Shown here: positions 1 to 9,993 of the stretch, one piece after another
Layout of the letters: each line of letters starts with the position of its first letter
How positions within the stretch are numbered: the first letter of the stretch is position 1
DNA from: Bradyrhizobium sp. DOA9
Lineage (GTDB): Bacteria; Pseudomonadota; Alphaproteobacteria; Rhizobiales; Xanthobacteraceae
Direction of reading: 5' to 3'
Assembly (NCBI RefSeq): GCF_000617845.2
Contig: NZ_DF820425.1
Coordinates: 5,073,725 to 5,137,724, forward strand
DNA: 64,000 nucleotides
Notes under the pieces: generated by a model
Databases searched by the model: none
What the model was told of the DNA's origin: nothing
What the model saw: only the letters and a program-made list of their open reading frames with translations
Position numbers and translations under genes: made by a program

Positions 1-339
1 CACGGTGCGCAGCGCCTCGGCCCAGGCGGCCGGCCTCAAGGTCAGATTGATGAAGCCGGGACCGGCGACATCGACCTTGGCGATCAGCGCATCGGCGCGC
101 AGCCGCTCGGCGATCTGCTCGGCGAGGTCGCGCGGCTTGGCCTTTGCCTCTTTCGCAAGCACCATGGCGGCATTGGTCGCCATGTCGCCATGGGAGGCAT
201 AGCGCGGCGGCTCGACCACGACGCGGGAGAAATCGATGCCCTCGGGCCAGCCGGCGTCCTTCGCCAGCGCGCGGCAGGCAGCGTGCACGCGTGCGAGCAC
301 GTCAGCGAACAGATGCAGCGATGAGGAGGTCTGGGGCAT
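1..339 (-). CDS. argS: Arginyl-tRNA synthetase, N-terminal part (cut by window edge)
   Basis: Only the first 113 residues lie in the window. The translation starts MPQTSSSLHLFADVLARV and contains HGDMATNAAMVLAKEA followed by PRDLAEQIAERL and VAGPGFINLTL. This is the Add-1 (N-terminal tRNA D-loop recognition) domain of class I ArgS, which charges tRNA-Arg in the cytoplasm. The HIGH and KMSKS motifs would lie beyond the edge. The start codon is 9 bases after the dgt stop, so it is very likely co-transcribed with dgt, an order common in Rhizobiales. Identification rests on the N-terminal domain only but is clear. Confidence 0.9.
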   Translation of the reverse strand, partial: MPQTSSSLHLFADVLARVHAACRALAKDAGWPEGIDFSRVVVEPPRYASHGDMATNAAMVLAKEAKAKPRDLAEQIAERLRADALIAKVDVAGPGFINLTLRPAAWAEALRTV

Positions 340-348
340 GGCCGCCGC

Positions 349-1557
349 CTAACGCAAATCCGGGGTCGAGTCAAAGAGCCGCTGGTGCTCGGTCAGGGCG
401 AAGCGGTCGGTCATTCCGGCAATGAAATTGCCGATCCGGCGGGCCCGATCGCCCTCATCGTCCCCCTCCGCCCCGATCAGCCATTCCGGCGGCAGCTCGG
501 CCGGCGATTTCAGGTATTTTGCGAACAGGTCGAACAGGATCTGCTCCGCCTCTCTCATCACCCGCATCACCCGCGCATGGCGGTACATGTGCTGGTACAG
601 GAAGCGCTTGATGGCGGCCTCCTCCTCGGCGACCTCGGCCGAGAATGCGACCAGGGCGCGGCTCTGCCGGCGGACATCCTGGGCCGATTGCGGCTTGACC
701 GCGGCAAGGTTCTTCTGCGTCTCGGCGAACACCGCACCGATCAGGTGCGAGATCAACTCGCGCACCAGCTCGGCGCCGCGCCTGAGGTCGTCGAGATCGG
801 GATAATGCGCCGCAGTCTCGGCGATGATTTCCGCCGTCAGCGGCATCACCTTGAGATCGTCGAGCCGGAACAGGCCGGCACGCAGGCCGTCATCGATGTC
901 ATGGGCGTCATAGGCGATGTCGTCGGCGATCGCGGCGACCTGCGCCTCCAGCGAGGCAAAGCTCCACAATTCGAGATCGTAGGTCTTGACGTAGTCGGCG
1001 ATCCCGACGGGAACGCCGTGATCGCGGTAGCGCCCGACCGGAGCGCCGCCGCGGTCGGTCAGCGGACCGTTGTGCTTGACGATGCCTTCCAGCGATTCCC
1101 AGGTCAGGTTGAGCCCGTCGAACTCGGGATAGCGGTGCTCGAGCGAAGCCACGACGCGCAGCGTCTGGGCATTGTGGTCGAAGCCCCCGAACGCCTTCAG
1201 GCAGGCGTCCAGGGCCCGCTCGCCGGCATGCCCGAACGGGGGATGACCGAGGTCGTGCGCGAGCGCGAGGGTTTCGGTGAGGTCCTCGTCGAGCCCGAGC
1301 TGGCGGGCCAGCGCGCGGGCGATCTGCGCCACCTCCAGCGAATGGGTCAGCCGGGTGCGGTAGTGGTCGCCCTCGTGGAACACGAACACCTGGGTCTTGT
1401 ACTTGAGCCGGCGGAACGCGGTGGAATGGATCACCCGGTCGCAATCGCGCCGGAATGGGCTGCGGGTCCGGCTCGGGGGCTCGGCGACCAGCCGGCCGCG
1501 GCTGCGATCGGGGTCGCAGGCATAGGGCGCGCGGGGGGCAGCCATTCCGACGGACAC
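349..1557 (-). CDS. dgt: Deoxyguanosinetriphosphate triphosphohydrolase-like protein
   Basis: This is a 402-residue HD-domain dNTP triphosphohydrolase of the dGTPase family, which cleaves dNTPs to nucleoside plus tripolyphosphate. The N-terminal part shows the family block SRTRSPFRRDCDRVIHS and FRRLKYKTQVF. The metal-binding HD motif is seen as RTRLTHSLEVAQ and ALAHDLGHPPFGHAGE, with a later DDIAYDAHDIDDG. Length fits the alphaproteobacterial type 2 subfamily. It is upstream of argS and divergent from erpA, with 111 bp between them. The start MSVGMAAPRAPYA is chosen because conserved sequence begins right after it; the preference between dGTP and other dNTPs cannot be read from sequence. Confidence 0.93.
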   Translation of the reverse strand: MSVGMAAPRAPYACDPDRSRGRLVAEPPSRTRSPFRRDCDRVIHSTAFRRLKYKTQVFVFHEGDHYRTRLTHSLEVAQIARALARQLGLDEDLTETLALAHDLGHPPFGHAGERALDACLKAFGGFDHNAQTLRVVASLEHRYPEFDGLNLTWESLEGIVKHNGPLTDRGGAPVGRYRDHGVPVGIADYVKTYDLELWSFASLEAQVAAIADDIAYDAHDIDDGLRAGLFRLDDLKVMPLTAEIIAETAAHYPDLDDLRRGAELVRELISHLIGAVFAETQKNLAAVKPQSAQDVRRQSRALVAFSAEVAEEEAAIKRFLYQHMYRHARVMRVMREAEQILFDLFAKYLKSPAELPPEWLIGAEGDDEGDRARRIGNFIAGMTDRFALTEHQRLFDSTPDLR

Positions 1558-1668
1558 GGCGAATTTAGTCCCTATCCATTTGATTCTGCGTATGGTGGCA
1601 CTTAACTATGTCGGGCGCGGGATACCAAATGAATTGGGTATGACGCCACCGACGATCGGAGACCTGCG

Positions 1669-1998
1669 ATGACGACTGCCGTGACCATCAGCGACCGCGC
1701 CGCACGCCGGATTGGGGAGATCCTCAAGGGCGAAGGCTCTGGCGCGATGCTGCGCATCTCGGTCGAGGGCGGCGGCTGCTCCGGCTTCCAGTACAAGTTC
1801 GACATCGACCGCGCCCGCACCGACGACGATCTCGTGATCGAGCAGGACAATGCGGTGGTGCTGGTCGATTCCGCCTCGCAGCCGTTCCTGGCGGGATCGC
1901 AGGTCGATTTCGTCGACGACCTGATCGGCGCCTCGTTCCGCGTCAACAATCCCAACGCGACGGCGTCCTGCGGCTGCGGGACGAGCTTCTCGATCTGA
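1669..1998 (+). CDS. erpA: Iron-sulfur cluster insertion protein ErpA / A-type carrier
   Basis: This 109-residue A-type carrier (HesB/IscA family) receives Fe-S clusters and passes them to apoproteins. The three ligand cysteines are C37 in GGGCSGFQY and C101 and C103 in the C-terminal ASCGCGTSF motif. The length is typical of ErpA/IscA. A GGAG ribosome-binding site lies about 10 bases before the ATG. It is a single gene divergent from dgt, with no isc or suf genes nearby. ErpA, IscA and SufA cannot be told apart with certainty from sequence alone; ErpA is preferred because the gene stands alone. Confidence 0.9.
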   Translation: MTTAVTISDRAARRIGEILKGEGSGAMLRISVEGGGCSGFQYKFDIDRARTDDDLVIEQDNAVVLVDSASQPFLAGSQVDFVDDLIGASFRVNNPNATASCGCGTSFSI

Positions 1999-2286
1999 TC
2001 GGACTCGAAATCCGCAAAACAACCCCATGCACAGTAGCGGGGCATTGTTTGGATTGAGTTTTTTTGATTATCCGAATCAGACTTGCTCCGTCGGGCAAAA
2101 CAGGGGTAGGATATGATCATCGCGAGATCCCCGATCGCGGATGCAATGGCTGCCGGGAGAGCGCTTTAAGCTTTTGCCGGCGACCTCTGCGGGCAATAGC
2201 CGCCTGAGCAGCGCGCCAAGCGAGTACCATGATCGGCGGGGGTGATTGTCTCGCGATGCCCTCGTCGGCAATTTGTGACCGGCAGT
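1999..2286. other. Intergenic region between erpA and the hybrid kinase gene
   Basis: About 290 bases separate the 3' ends of two convergent genes. An AT-richer stretch around 2040-2110 includes a run of T. I see no convincing coding region, strong hairpin or repeat here. Confidence 0.5.
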
Positions 2287-4596
<2,310 letters not shown>

Positions 4597-4749
4597 CGCC
4601 TTGTCCGGCCATCCATCCGAGGAACCTCTTGACGATCAATGGCCTGCGGCCTGCTTAAGCCGGGTTAATTTTGTGGGAGATTTTGCGGCCGGCTTGACGG
4701 GCGTGTTTGCTTTTTGTTCTAACCAAGCCCCCTGCCCGGAGCCCTCCCC

Positions 4750-5547
4750 ATGCCCATCAGAGTAGCCACCTGGAACGTGAACTCGGTCCGGCAGCGGATC
4801 GATCTGCTCCTGACCTGGCTGAGAGAGTGCCAGCCGGACATCGTCTGCCTGCAGGAGATCAAGTGCGTCGATGAGGCCTTTCCGCGGCTGGAGATCGAGG
4901 CGCTCGGCTACAACGTGGTGACGCACGGGCAGAAAACGTTCAACGGCGTCGCCCTGCTCTCCAAGCTCCGGTTCGACGAGACCAAGTCGGGCCTCGCTGG
5001 CGACGACGAGGACACCCACGCCCGTTTTCTCGAAGGCGTGGTGACGCTGAAATCCGGCGTGGTCCGCATCGCCTGCCTCTATCTGCCCAATGGCAATCCG
5101 GTCGGGACCGAAAAATATCCCTACAAGCTCAAATGGATGTCGCGGCTTCTTGATTATTCGAAAGAGCGACTCAAGGAGGAGGTCCCGCTGATCCTGGCCG
5201 GCGACTTCAACGTCATCCCGCATGCCCGCGACGTGCACAATCCCGCCGCCTGGACCGAGGACGCCCTGTTCAAGACCGAGACGCGCGAGAGCTTCCAGTC
5301 CCTGCTCGGCCTCGGTCTCACCGACGCCTTGCGCGCCGTCACCGACGAGGGCGGGCTCTATACGTTCTGGGACTACCAGGCCGGGGCCTGGCAGAAGAAC
5401 CAGGGGCTGCGGATCGATCATCTGCTGCTGTCGCCGCAGGCCAGCGACAAGCTCGCCAATGTCGGCATCGACAGCTATGTGCGCGGCTGGGAGAAGCCCT
5501 CGGACCACGTGCCGGTGTGGGCGGATCTGGATCTGGAGGCGGCTTGA
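4750..5547 (+). CDS. xthA: Exodeoxyribonuclease III (AP endonuclease)
   Basis: This 265-residue endonuclease/exonuclease/phosphatase-family enzyme cuts DNA at abasic sites and removes 3' nucleotides and blocks during base-excision repair. The metal and active-site blocks are all present: TWNVNSVRQR with Asn11, VCLQEIKC with Glu36, YLPNGNPVG, LAGDFNVIP with the catalytic Asp, RIDHLLLS and the final PSDHVPVWADL with the catalytic His. Length is normal for XthA. It is transcribed alone and converges on exoR, with a GC-rich hairpin spanning its stop codon. Confidence 0.94.
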   Translation: MPIRVATWNVNSVRQRIDLLLTWLRECQPDIVCLQEIKCVDEAFPRLEIEALGYNVVTHGQKTFNGVALLSKLRFDETKSGLAGDDEDTHARFLEGVVTLKSGVVRIACLYLPNGNPVGTEKYPYKLKWMSRLLDYSKERLKEEVPLILAGDFNVIPHARDVHNPAAWTEDALFKTETRESFQSLLGLGLTDALRAVTDEGGLYTFWDYQAGAWQKNQGLRIDHLLLSPQASDKLANVGIDSYVRGWEKPSDHVPVWADLDLEAA

Positions 5548-5557
5548 GGCCGCCTCC
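5535..5557 (+). terminator. GC-rich hairpin at the 3' ends of xthA and exoR
   Basis: A 9-bp perfect stem, GGAGGCGGC pairing with GCCGCCTCC around a 5-base loop, spans the xthA stop codon between two convergent genes. There is no clear T-run, so its role as a terminator is inferred from position and stem strength. Confidence 0.45.
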
Positions 5558-5562
5558 GCCGG

Positions 5563-6390
5563 TCACTCCCGGCGGCCCTGCACCCACTGCTCCAGCATTT
5601 GCAGGGCCATGGCGCGGTCGTCGTCGGAGGCCTTGGCAAAAGCGCGGTTGTAGCTCTCCTTGATCCAGATCTCGTCGACGCCTGCGCTGTCGCGCGCCAG
5701 CGTCAGCCACATCAGGCCGCGCGCGGCCTGCCGCGGCAGGCGGTCGCCGTTGAACAGCATCTGGCCGAGCAGCGCCTGGGCCTGGTGCTGGCCCTTCTGC
5801 GCGGCGAGGCCAAGCCAGCGCGCGCCATAGCGGTAGTCCTCGCGCGAGGCGTCCGGGGTCTTCAGGTACAGACGGGCGAGGTCGTACTGCGCGTCCGCGT
5901 TGCCGAAATAGGATGCGGCATAGGAGAACATCTCGCGGGCGCGGTCCGGGTCGGCCTTGACCTTCGAATTCGGGATGCCGGCCAGATAATAGCGGCCGAG
6001 CGCGACGAAGGCGTTGGCCACGATCTGCGCCTGCGGCGCCGACGGGCTGTCCTCGGCATGCGCGTTGGCGATCCGGCTGAAATATTCGAAGGCACGCAGA
6101 TCGTCCTGGGCGACGCCGTCGCCGTTGGCGTACATGCGGCCGAGCTTCCACTGCGCGATGGGGTGGCCGCCCTCGGCGGCATATTGCAAGGCGCTGAGCG
6201 AGGTTTCCTGGGTGGCGACCGCAGGCGGAACCTTGGTGCGCACCGCACCCGCAGCGCCGGGCAAGGTCGTCACGACCGGGATAGTGGCGTCCTTCGGGTT
6301 GACCGGCGCACCGTCGAAGGCGAGCGCCGGCGCGGCCAGCGCAGCCGCCCCCAACACAAACGCAACTGTGGCACGCCTAAATGTCCGCAT
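5563..6390 (-). CDS. exoR: ExoR-like periplasmic Sel1-repeat protein
   Basis: This 275-residue protein starts with a signal peptide (MRTFRRATVAFVLGAAALA, cleavage near APALAF) followed by Sel1-type TPR repeats, for example YAAEGGHPIAQWKLGRMYANG and LGLAAQKGQHQAQALLGQML. The repeat wording and length match rhizobial ExoR, a periplasmic protein that in Sinorhizobium holds the ExoS sensor inactive and so represses succinoglycan and flagellar switching. The start overlaps the last 14 bases of ilvD, implying translational coupling. No exoS/chvI genes are in the window. The assignment rests on remembered similarity; a generic Sel1 protein remains possible. Confidence 0.65.
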   Translation of the reverse strand: MRTFRRATVAFVLGAAALAAPALAFDGAPVNPKDATIPVVTTLPGAAGAVRTKVPPAVATQETSLSALQYAAEGGHPIAQWKLGRMYANGDGVAQDDLRAFEYFSRIANAHAEDSPSAPQAQIVANAFVALGRYYLAGIPNSKVKADPDRAREMFSYAASYFGNADAQYDLARLYLKTPDASREDYRYGARWLGLAAQKGQHQAQALLGQMLFNGDRLPRQAARGLMWLTLARDSAGVDEIWIKESYNRAFAKASDDDRAMALQMLEQWVQGRRE

Positions 6391-8098
6391 AGCACTGTTT
6401 CTCGTGCGCGCCGCCCGGATGGGTCACTGCCCCCCCGACCGCCGGTCCAACCTGCTGAGCATATTTCCAGAGCGCACCCGACGTGTGGTTAGTCGCGCGG
6501 GCGCTCCAATTGGTTCTGCGCTGGGCGAGCTCGGCGTCGCTCAATTTTACGTTAAGGGTACCGGCCACCGCGTCGATCTCTATGATGTCGCCGTCCTCGA
6601 GCAGCCCGATCGGGCCGCCGACCGCCGCCTCCGGCCCGACATGGCCGATGCAGAAGCCGCGGGTGGCGCCGGAGAAGCGGCCGTCGGTGATGAGCGCGAT
6701 CTTGCCGCCCATGCCCTGGCCGGTCAGCGCTGCCGTGGTCTGGAGCATTTCCCGCATGCCGGGACCGCCCTTCGGCCCCTCGTAGCGGATCACGATGACT
6801 TCGCCTTCGCGGTAGGTGCGGTTCTGGACCGCCTCGAACGCGTCCTCCTCGCGGTCGAAGCACCTGGCCGGACCGGTGAACCTGAGGTTGGACATTCCCG
6901 CGACTTTCACGATCGCACCTTCTGGCGCCAAATTGCCCTTCAGACCGACCACACCGCCTGTCACGGTGATGGGCTTGTCCGCCGGATGCACCACGTCCTG
7001 GTGCGGATTCCATTTCACGCTCTTGAGGTTTTCGGCGATCGTGCGGCCCGTGACGGTAAGGCAATCACCGTGCAGGAAGCCGTTGTCGAGCAGCGTCTTC
7101 ATCAGAAGCGGTATGCCACCTACTTCAAACATGTCTTTGGCGACATAACGGCCACCCGGCTTCAAATCCGCGACATAAGGTGTCTTTTTGAAGATTTCAG
7201 CGACGTCGAACAGATCGAACTTGATGCCGACCTCGTGTGCGATCGCCGGTAGGTGCAGCGCAGCATTGGTCGAGCCGCCCGATGCTGCGACCACAGCCGC
7301 CGCATTCTCCAGCGCCTTGCGGGTGACGATGTCGCGCGGCCGGATGTTCTGGGCGATCAGGTCCATCACCTTCTCGCCCGCGGTCATGCAGAAGGCGTCG
7401 CGGATCTCGTAGGGCGCCGGGGCGCCGGCCGAGTACGGCAGCGCCAGACCGATCGCCTCGGAAACGGTCGCCATGGTGTTGGCGGTGAACTGCGCGCCGC
7501 AGGCGCCGGCCGAGGGACAGGCGACACGCTCGATCTCGTCGAGGTCCTCGTCCGACATGGCGCCGACCGAATGCTTGCCGACCGCCTCGAACATATCCTG
7601 CACGGTGACCTGCTGCCCGCGGAAATTGCCGGGCAGGATCGAGCCGCCATAGATGAAGATCGAGGGCACGTTGAGGCGCACCATCGCCATCATCATGCCC
7701 GGCAGCGACTTGTCGCAGCCGGCCAGCCCGACCAGCGCGTCATAGGCATGGCCGCGCACGGTCAGCTCGACCGAATCGGCAATGCATTCGCGCGACGGCA
7801 GCGAGGAGCGCATGCCGTCATGGCCCATGGCGATGCCGTCGGTCACGGTGATGGTGCAGAATTCGCGCGGCGTGCCGCCGGCAGAGGCGACGCCCTTCTT
7901 CACCGCCTGCGCCTGGCGCATCAGCGCGATGTTGCAAGGAGCGGCTTCGTTCCAGCACGAGGCGACGCCGACGAAGGGCTGGTGGATCTGCTCGGTGGTC
8001 AGACCCATGGCGTAGAAATAGGACCGATGCGGCGCGCGCGCAGGGCCTTCCGTCACGTGACGGCTCGGCAGCCTCTGCTTGTCAATCTTCGCGCCCAT
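6377..8098 (-). CDS. ilvD: Dihydroxy-acid dehydratase
   Basis: This 573-residue IlvD/Edd-family enzyme dehydrates 2,3-dihydroxy-isovalerate and 2,3-dihydroxy-3-methylvalerate to 2-keto acids in valine, isoleucine and leucine synthesis. Cluster-ligand cysteines fit the [2Fe-2S] type: Cys55 in EAAPCN, Cys128 in AGCDKSLPG and Cys200 in SAGACGAQF. Other family blocks are GIAMGHDGMRSSLPSRE and ITDGRFSGATRGFCIGHVGPEA. Length fits the roughly 570-residue short IlvD form. Paralogous sugar-acid dehydratases exist in the family, so the branched-chain role is likely rather than proven. It overlaps exoR at its 3' end. Confidence 0.88.
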   Translation of the reverse strand: MGAKIDKQRLPSRHVTEGPARAPHRSYFYAMGLTTEQIHQPFVGVASCWNEAAPCNIALMRQAQAVKKGVASAGGTPREFCTITVTDGIAMGHDGMRSSLPSRECIADSVELTVRGHAYDALVGLAGCDKSLPGMMMAMVRLNVPSIFIYGGSILPGNFRGQQVTVQDMFEAVGKHSVGAMSDEDLDEIERVACPSAGACGAQFTANTMATVSEAIGLALPYSAGAPAPYEIRDAFCMTAGEKVMDLIAQNIRPRDIVTRKALENAAAVVAASGGSTNAALHLPAIAHEVGIKFDLFDVAEIFKKTPYVADLKPGGRYVAKDMFEVGGIPLLMKTLLDNGFLHGDCLTVTGRTIAENLKSVKWNPHQDVVHPADKPITVTGGVVGLKGNLAPEGAIVKVAGMSNLRFTGPARCFDREEDAFEAVQNRTYREGEVIVIRYEGPKGGPGMREMLQTTAALTGQGMGGKIALITDGRFSGATRGFCIGHVGPEAAVGGPIGLLEDGDIIEIDAVAGTLNVKLSDAELAQRRTNWSARATNHTSGALWKYAQQVGPAVGGAVTHPGGAHEKQCYADI

Positions 8099-8470
8099 CG
8101 CAACCAGCTTCCCCGGCCAACCCTTTCAGACCCGAAAAATCAGAGCCAAGATTTGAATCGACCTTGGGATTTTCTCGTCGCCCTCGAAGACCGCCGCTGC
8201 CTTAAAACATTCGAGCGATTTTATTCATGTTCGGGTGTGGCCAAAAAGCGGCGGCGCTGCGAACGGCCGGTGATGAGGGTTAAATCCAGTGAGGGTGTTG
8301 CTCACACAGCACAATCGTTACCGGGAAGACACGGATAGGCCTACGTTGATACCGCCCGAAGATGATGGGCTACAACCTGAGATTTTCCGGTAGGCGCAAA
8401 ACCCTCAAGCTGGAATGGCCGACGGGTATACCGGCAGTGAGTCGCCCGTCCTGGGAGCGAGGCGCATCGC

Positions 8471-8609
8471 TCGTGTCCCGGACAAGCTGCAACGCGTGGA
8501 GCGTTGCAGCGCAGAGCCGGGACCCAGCGGGTCGCACTCGCTGACGCATGGGCCCCGGCTCAGCAGCGCACCGATGGAATAGCGCTGCGCTGCCGTCCGG
8601 GGCACGAGA
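8471..8609. repeat. Imperfect palindromic intergenic repeat (type 1, copy 1)
   Basis: The outer arms CGTGTCCCGGAC and GTCCGGGGCACGAG are near inverse complements. Internal blocks GCCGGGACCCAG and GGCCCCGGCTCAGCAGCGC recur in a second, more decayed copy at 40763-40893. This looks like a dispersed Bradyrhizobium-type intergenic repeat without a coding frame. Confidence 0.7.
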
Positions 8610-8641
8610 CCGGTGTGTTCGTACACAGTCGTCCCAACGTC

Positions 8642-8721
8642 GTCATTGCGAGCGCAGCGAAGCAATCCAGAGTCCTCTCCGCGGCGGGATTCCGGATTGC
8701 TTCGCTGCGCTCGCAATGACG
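8642..8721. repeat. Palindromic intergenic repeat (type 2, copy 1)
   Basis: The left arm GTCATTGCGAGCGCAGCGAA and the right arm TTCGCTGCGCTCGCAATGAC are perfect inverse complements. The left arm continues GCAATCC and the right arm is preceded by GGATTGC, giving long inverted arms around a short centre. A second copy with near-identical arms lies at 29730-29807. It can form a strong hairpin in either strand. Confidence 0.85.
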
Positions 8722-8899
8722 GAGTACGAGGTAGCAGCATCGCCCTTCTCTCTCGCGTTTCGAATCGCGGACACCCCTTCGCCTTCTCGCAGCGGGTTGG
8801 CCGGCATAGAAGATATTTCCGAATTTCGACAAAGCGGAAACTTTCAGGTGGATCGATTGACAGAGAAGCGACACACCGACGAGATGGCGACCCTGAACA

Positions 8900-9157
8900 T
8901 CAGGACCGCCCGCGCGAGCGCTGCGCCTGGGCCCAAGCGACAGCGACGTCGGTTGGCGGAACATCGACGCGCTTGATAGGCGTCAATTCGCCGGAGGCCG
9001 AGACGATCGCCGTCTCTTCGCGGCGGCAGCGCGTGCAGACGAAGCGAACCTCATGCGGGGACGCCGACCAGTTCAACCGCTTCACATTGGCCGCCATCGG
9101 CCAGGCATCGCAATGCGAGCACGACACCAGAAAACGACCGGGATCGAGCATACCCAT
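8900..9157 (-). CDS. Small zinc-ribbon-like protein, function unknown
   Basis: This 85-residue protein carries two CxxC pairs, CSHCDAWP near residue 13 and CTRCRREE near residue 40, spaced like a metal-binding zinc ribbon. The rest is unremarkable, with a basic C-terminus (RSRGRS). The start MGMLDPGRF is assumed; the second Met, two codons later, is equally possible. I do not recognise the family. It is flanked by repeats upstream and a small lipoprotein gene on the same strand. The protein-like composition and paired cysteines support its being real. Confidence 0.55.
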   Translation of the reverse strand: MGMLDPGRFLVSCSHCDAWPMAANVKRLNWSASPHEVRFVCTRCRREETAIVSASGELTPIKRVDVPPTDVAVAWAQAQRSRGRS

Positions 9158-9332
9158 TTCATTGGACTCCGAATCCTGCCGCTTCCTTCAATGATTAATC
9201 CATGTGAATCGTTCCGGTGTCCAAGCACCGCCTTTGGCTGCTGCTACCGGTTCCGCACGTCCGCAAAGCATGGCGTGGGCGATCGCGTTTCGACCTCACC
9301 GACGGCGTCGGGCCATTGCGGTTCCTGCCCGT

Positions 9333-9545
9333 TCAGCGGGCCCCCTTGAGGGTGCAGGAGGTCGTGCAGGTGACCGTCGTGCCGCGGTCGCACGCTTTGC
9401 AGGCGCTGACACACTGGTTCAGGTCGCGCGGATTGTAGCTGTAGCTTCGCAGCGGACAGGCGGGCGTCGTCGAGCCGGTGATGTCCTGCTCCTTTTCGCA
9501 GGCCGCCGTCATGAGCGCGAATATGATCACTGCAACGAGGCGCAT
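9333..9545 (-). CDS. Small cysteine-rich putative lipoprotein
   Basis: This 70-residue protein begins MRLVAVIIFALMTAAC, a signal peptide ending in a lipobox-like TAAC, so it is probably lipidated and exported. The mature part has several further cysteines (ACPLRSY, QCVSACKACDRG, CTTSC), which suggests disulfides in the periplasm. I do not recognise a family. It stands alone on the minus strand between the zinc-ribbon-like gene and a 58-residue ORF. Confidence 0.6.
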   Translation of the reverse strand: MRLVAVIIFALMTAACEKEQDITGSTTPACPLRSYSYNPRDLNQCVSACKACDRGTTVTCTTSCTLKGAR

Positions 9546-9696
9546 GGGATTGCCCTGTCAGGCATGGCAATTCACATTCACGAGGCGCGCTGCATCGCAG
9601 CGAACCCCGGCCTTCCCAACACGAGCGCCGCCGATCAGCGATGCTCGCTTGCTGCAAGGATGCGCGCCAAACGTTAAGAACGGATTTCAGCCGGCC

Positions 9697-9873
9697 TCAG
9701 GCCGCAGCCGTCGTCGCGATCGCCTGCCGGATGTCGACGGCCAGCTGACGGTACTGTTCCCCGAGCTTCAAATAGAACTCGCGCTTGCTGCTGTCGGTGG
9801 CGAGCTTGGCGATCAGCTCACATTCGGCGGTGAGCGTTTCGAACCGTTCCAGCCTGTCTTCGAGATGTGTCAT
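9697..9873 (-). CDS. Small hypothetical protein (58 aa)
   Basis: A short frame encodes MTHLEDRLERFETLTAECEL at its start and continues through IAKLATDSSKREFYLKLGEQ to a TGA stop. The composition is that of a soluble, helical and possibly coiled-coil protein: charged residues alternate with leucines, and there are no stretches typical of antisense frames. It lies 120 bases upstream of the adenylate cyclase stop, on the same strand. Function unknown. Real coding potential is inferred from composition only. Confidence 0.5.
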   Translation of the reverse strand: MTHLEDRLERFETLTAECELIAKLATDSSKREFYLKLGEQYRQLAVDIRQAIATTAAA

Positions 9874-9993
9874 CGGCGTGTCCCCATCAGACGCCTCAGG
9901 GAATGCAGCCTAGGCCCGGGAAATAGGTCACGGCGAACATCGTTATGGAGTAGCATCTTTTTTTCCGGCGCGGGGCCGGACCGCAAGGAGCGG

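Larger units (their letters stand above)
8099..8899. other. Non-coding stretch upstream of ilvD, with repeats
   Basis: About 800 bases hold no gene I can support. They contain two palindromic repeats (8471-8609 and 8642-8721), the ilvD upstream region at 8099-8340, and about 180 bases of unexplained sequence next to the small zinc-ribbon-like gene. Short frames here lie inside the repeats. Confidence 0.6.

Noticed and set aside
8350..8900. Short open frames in the repeat-rich intergenic region
   Set aside because: They fall within palindromic repeats and show no protein-like pattern.
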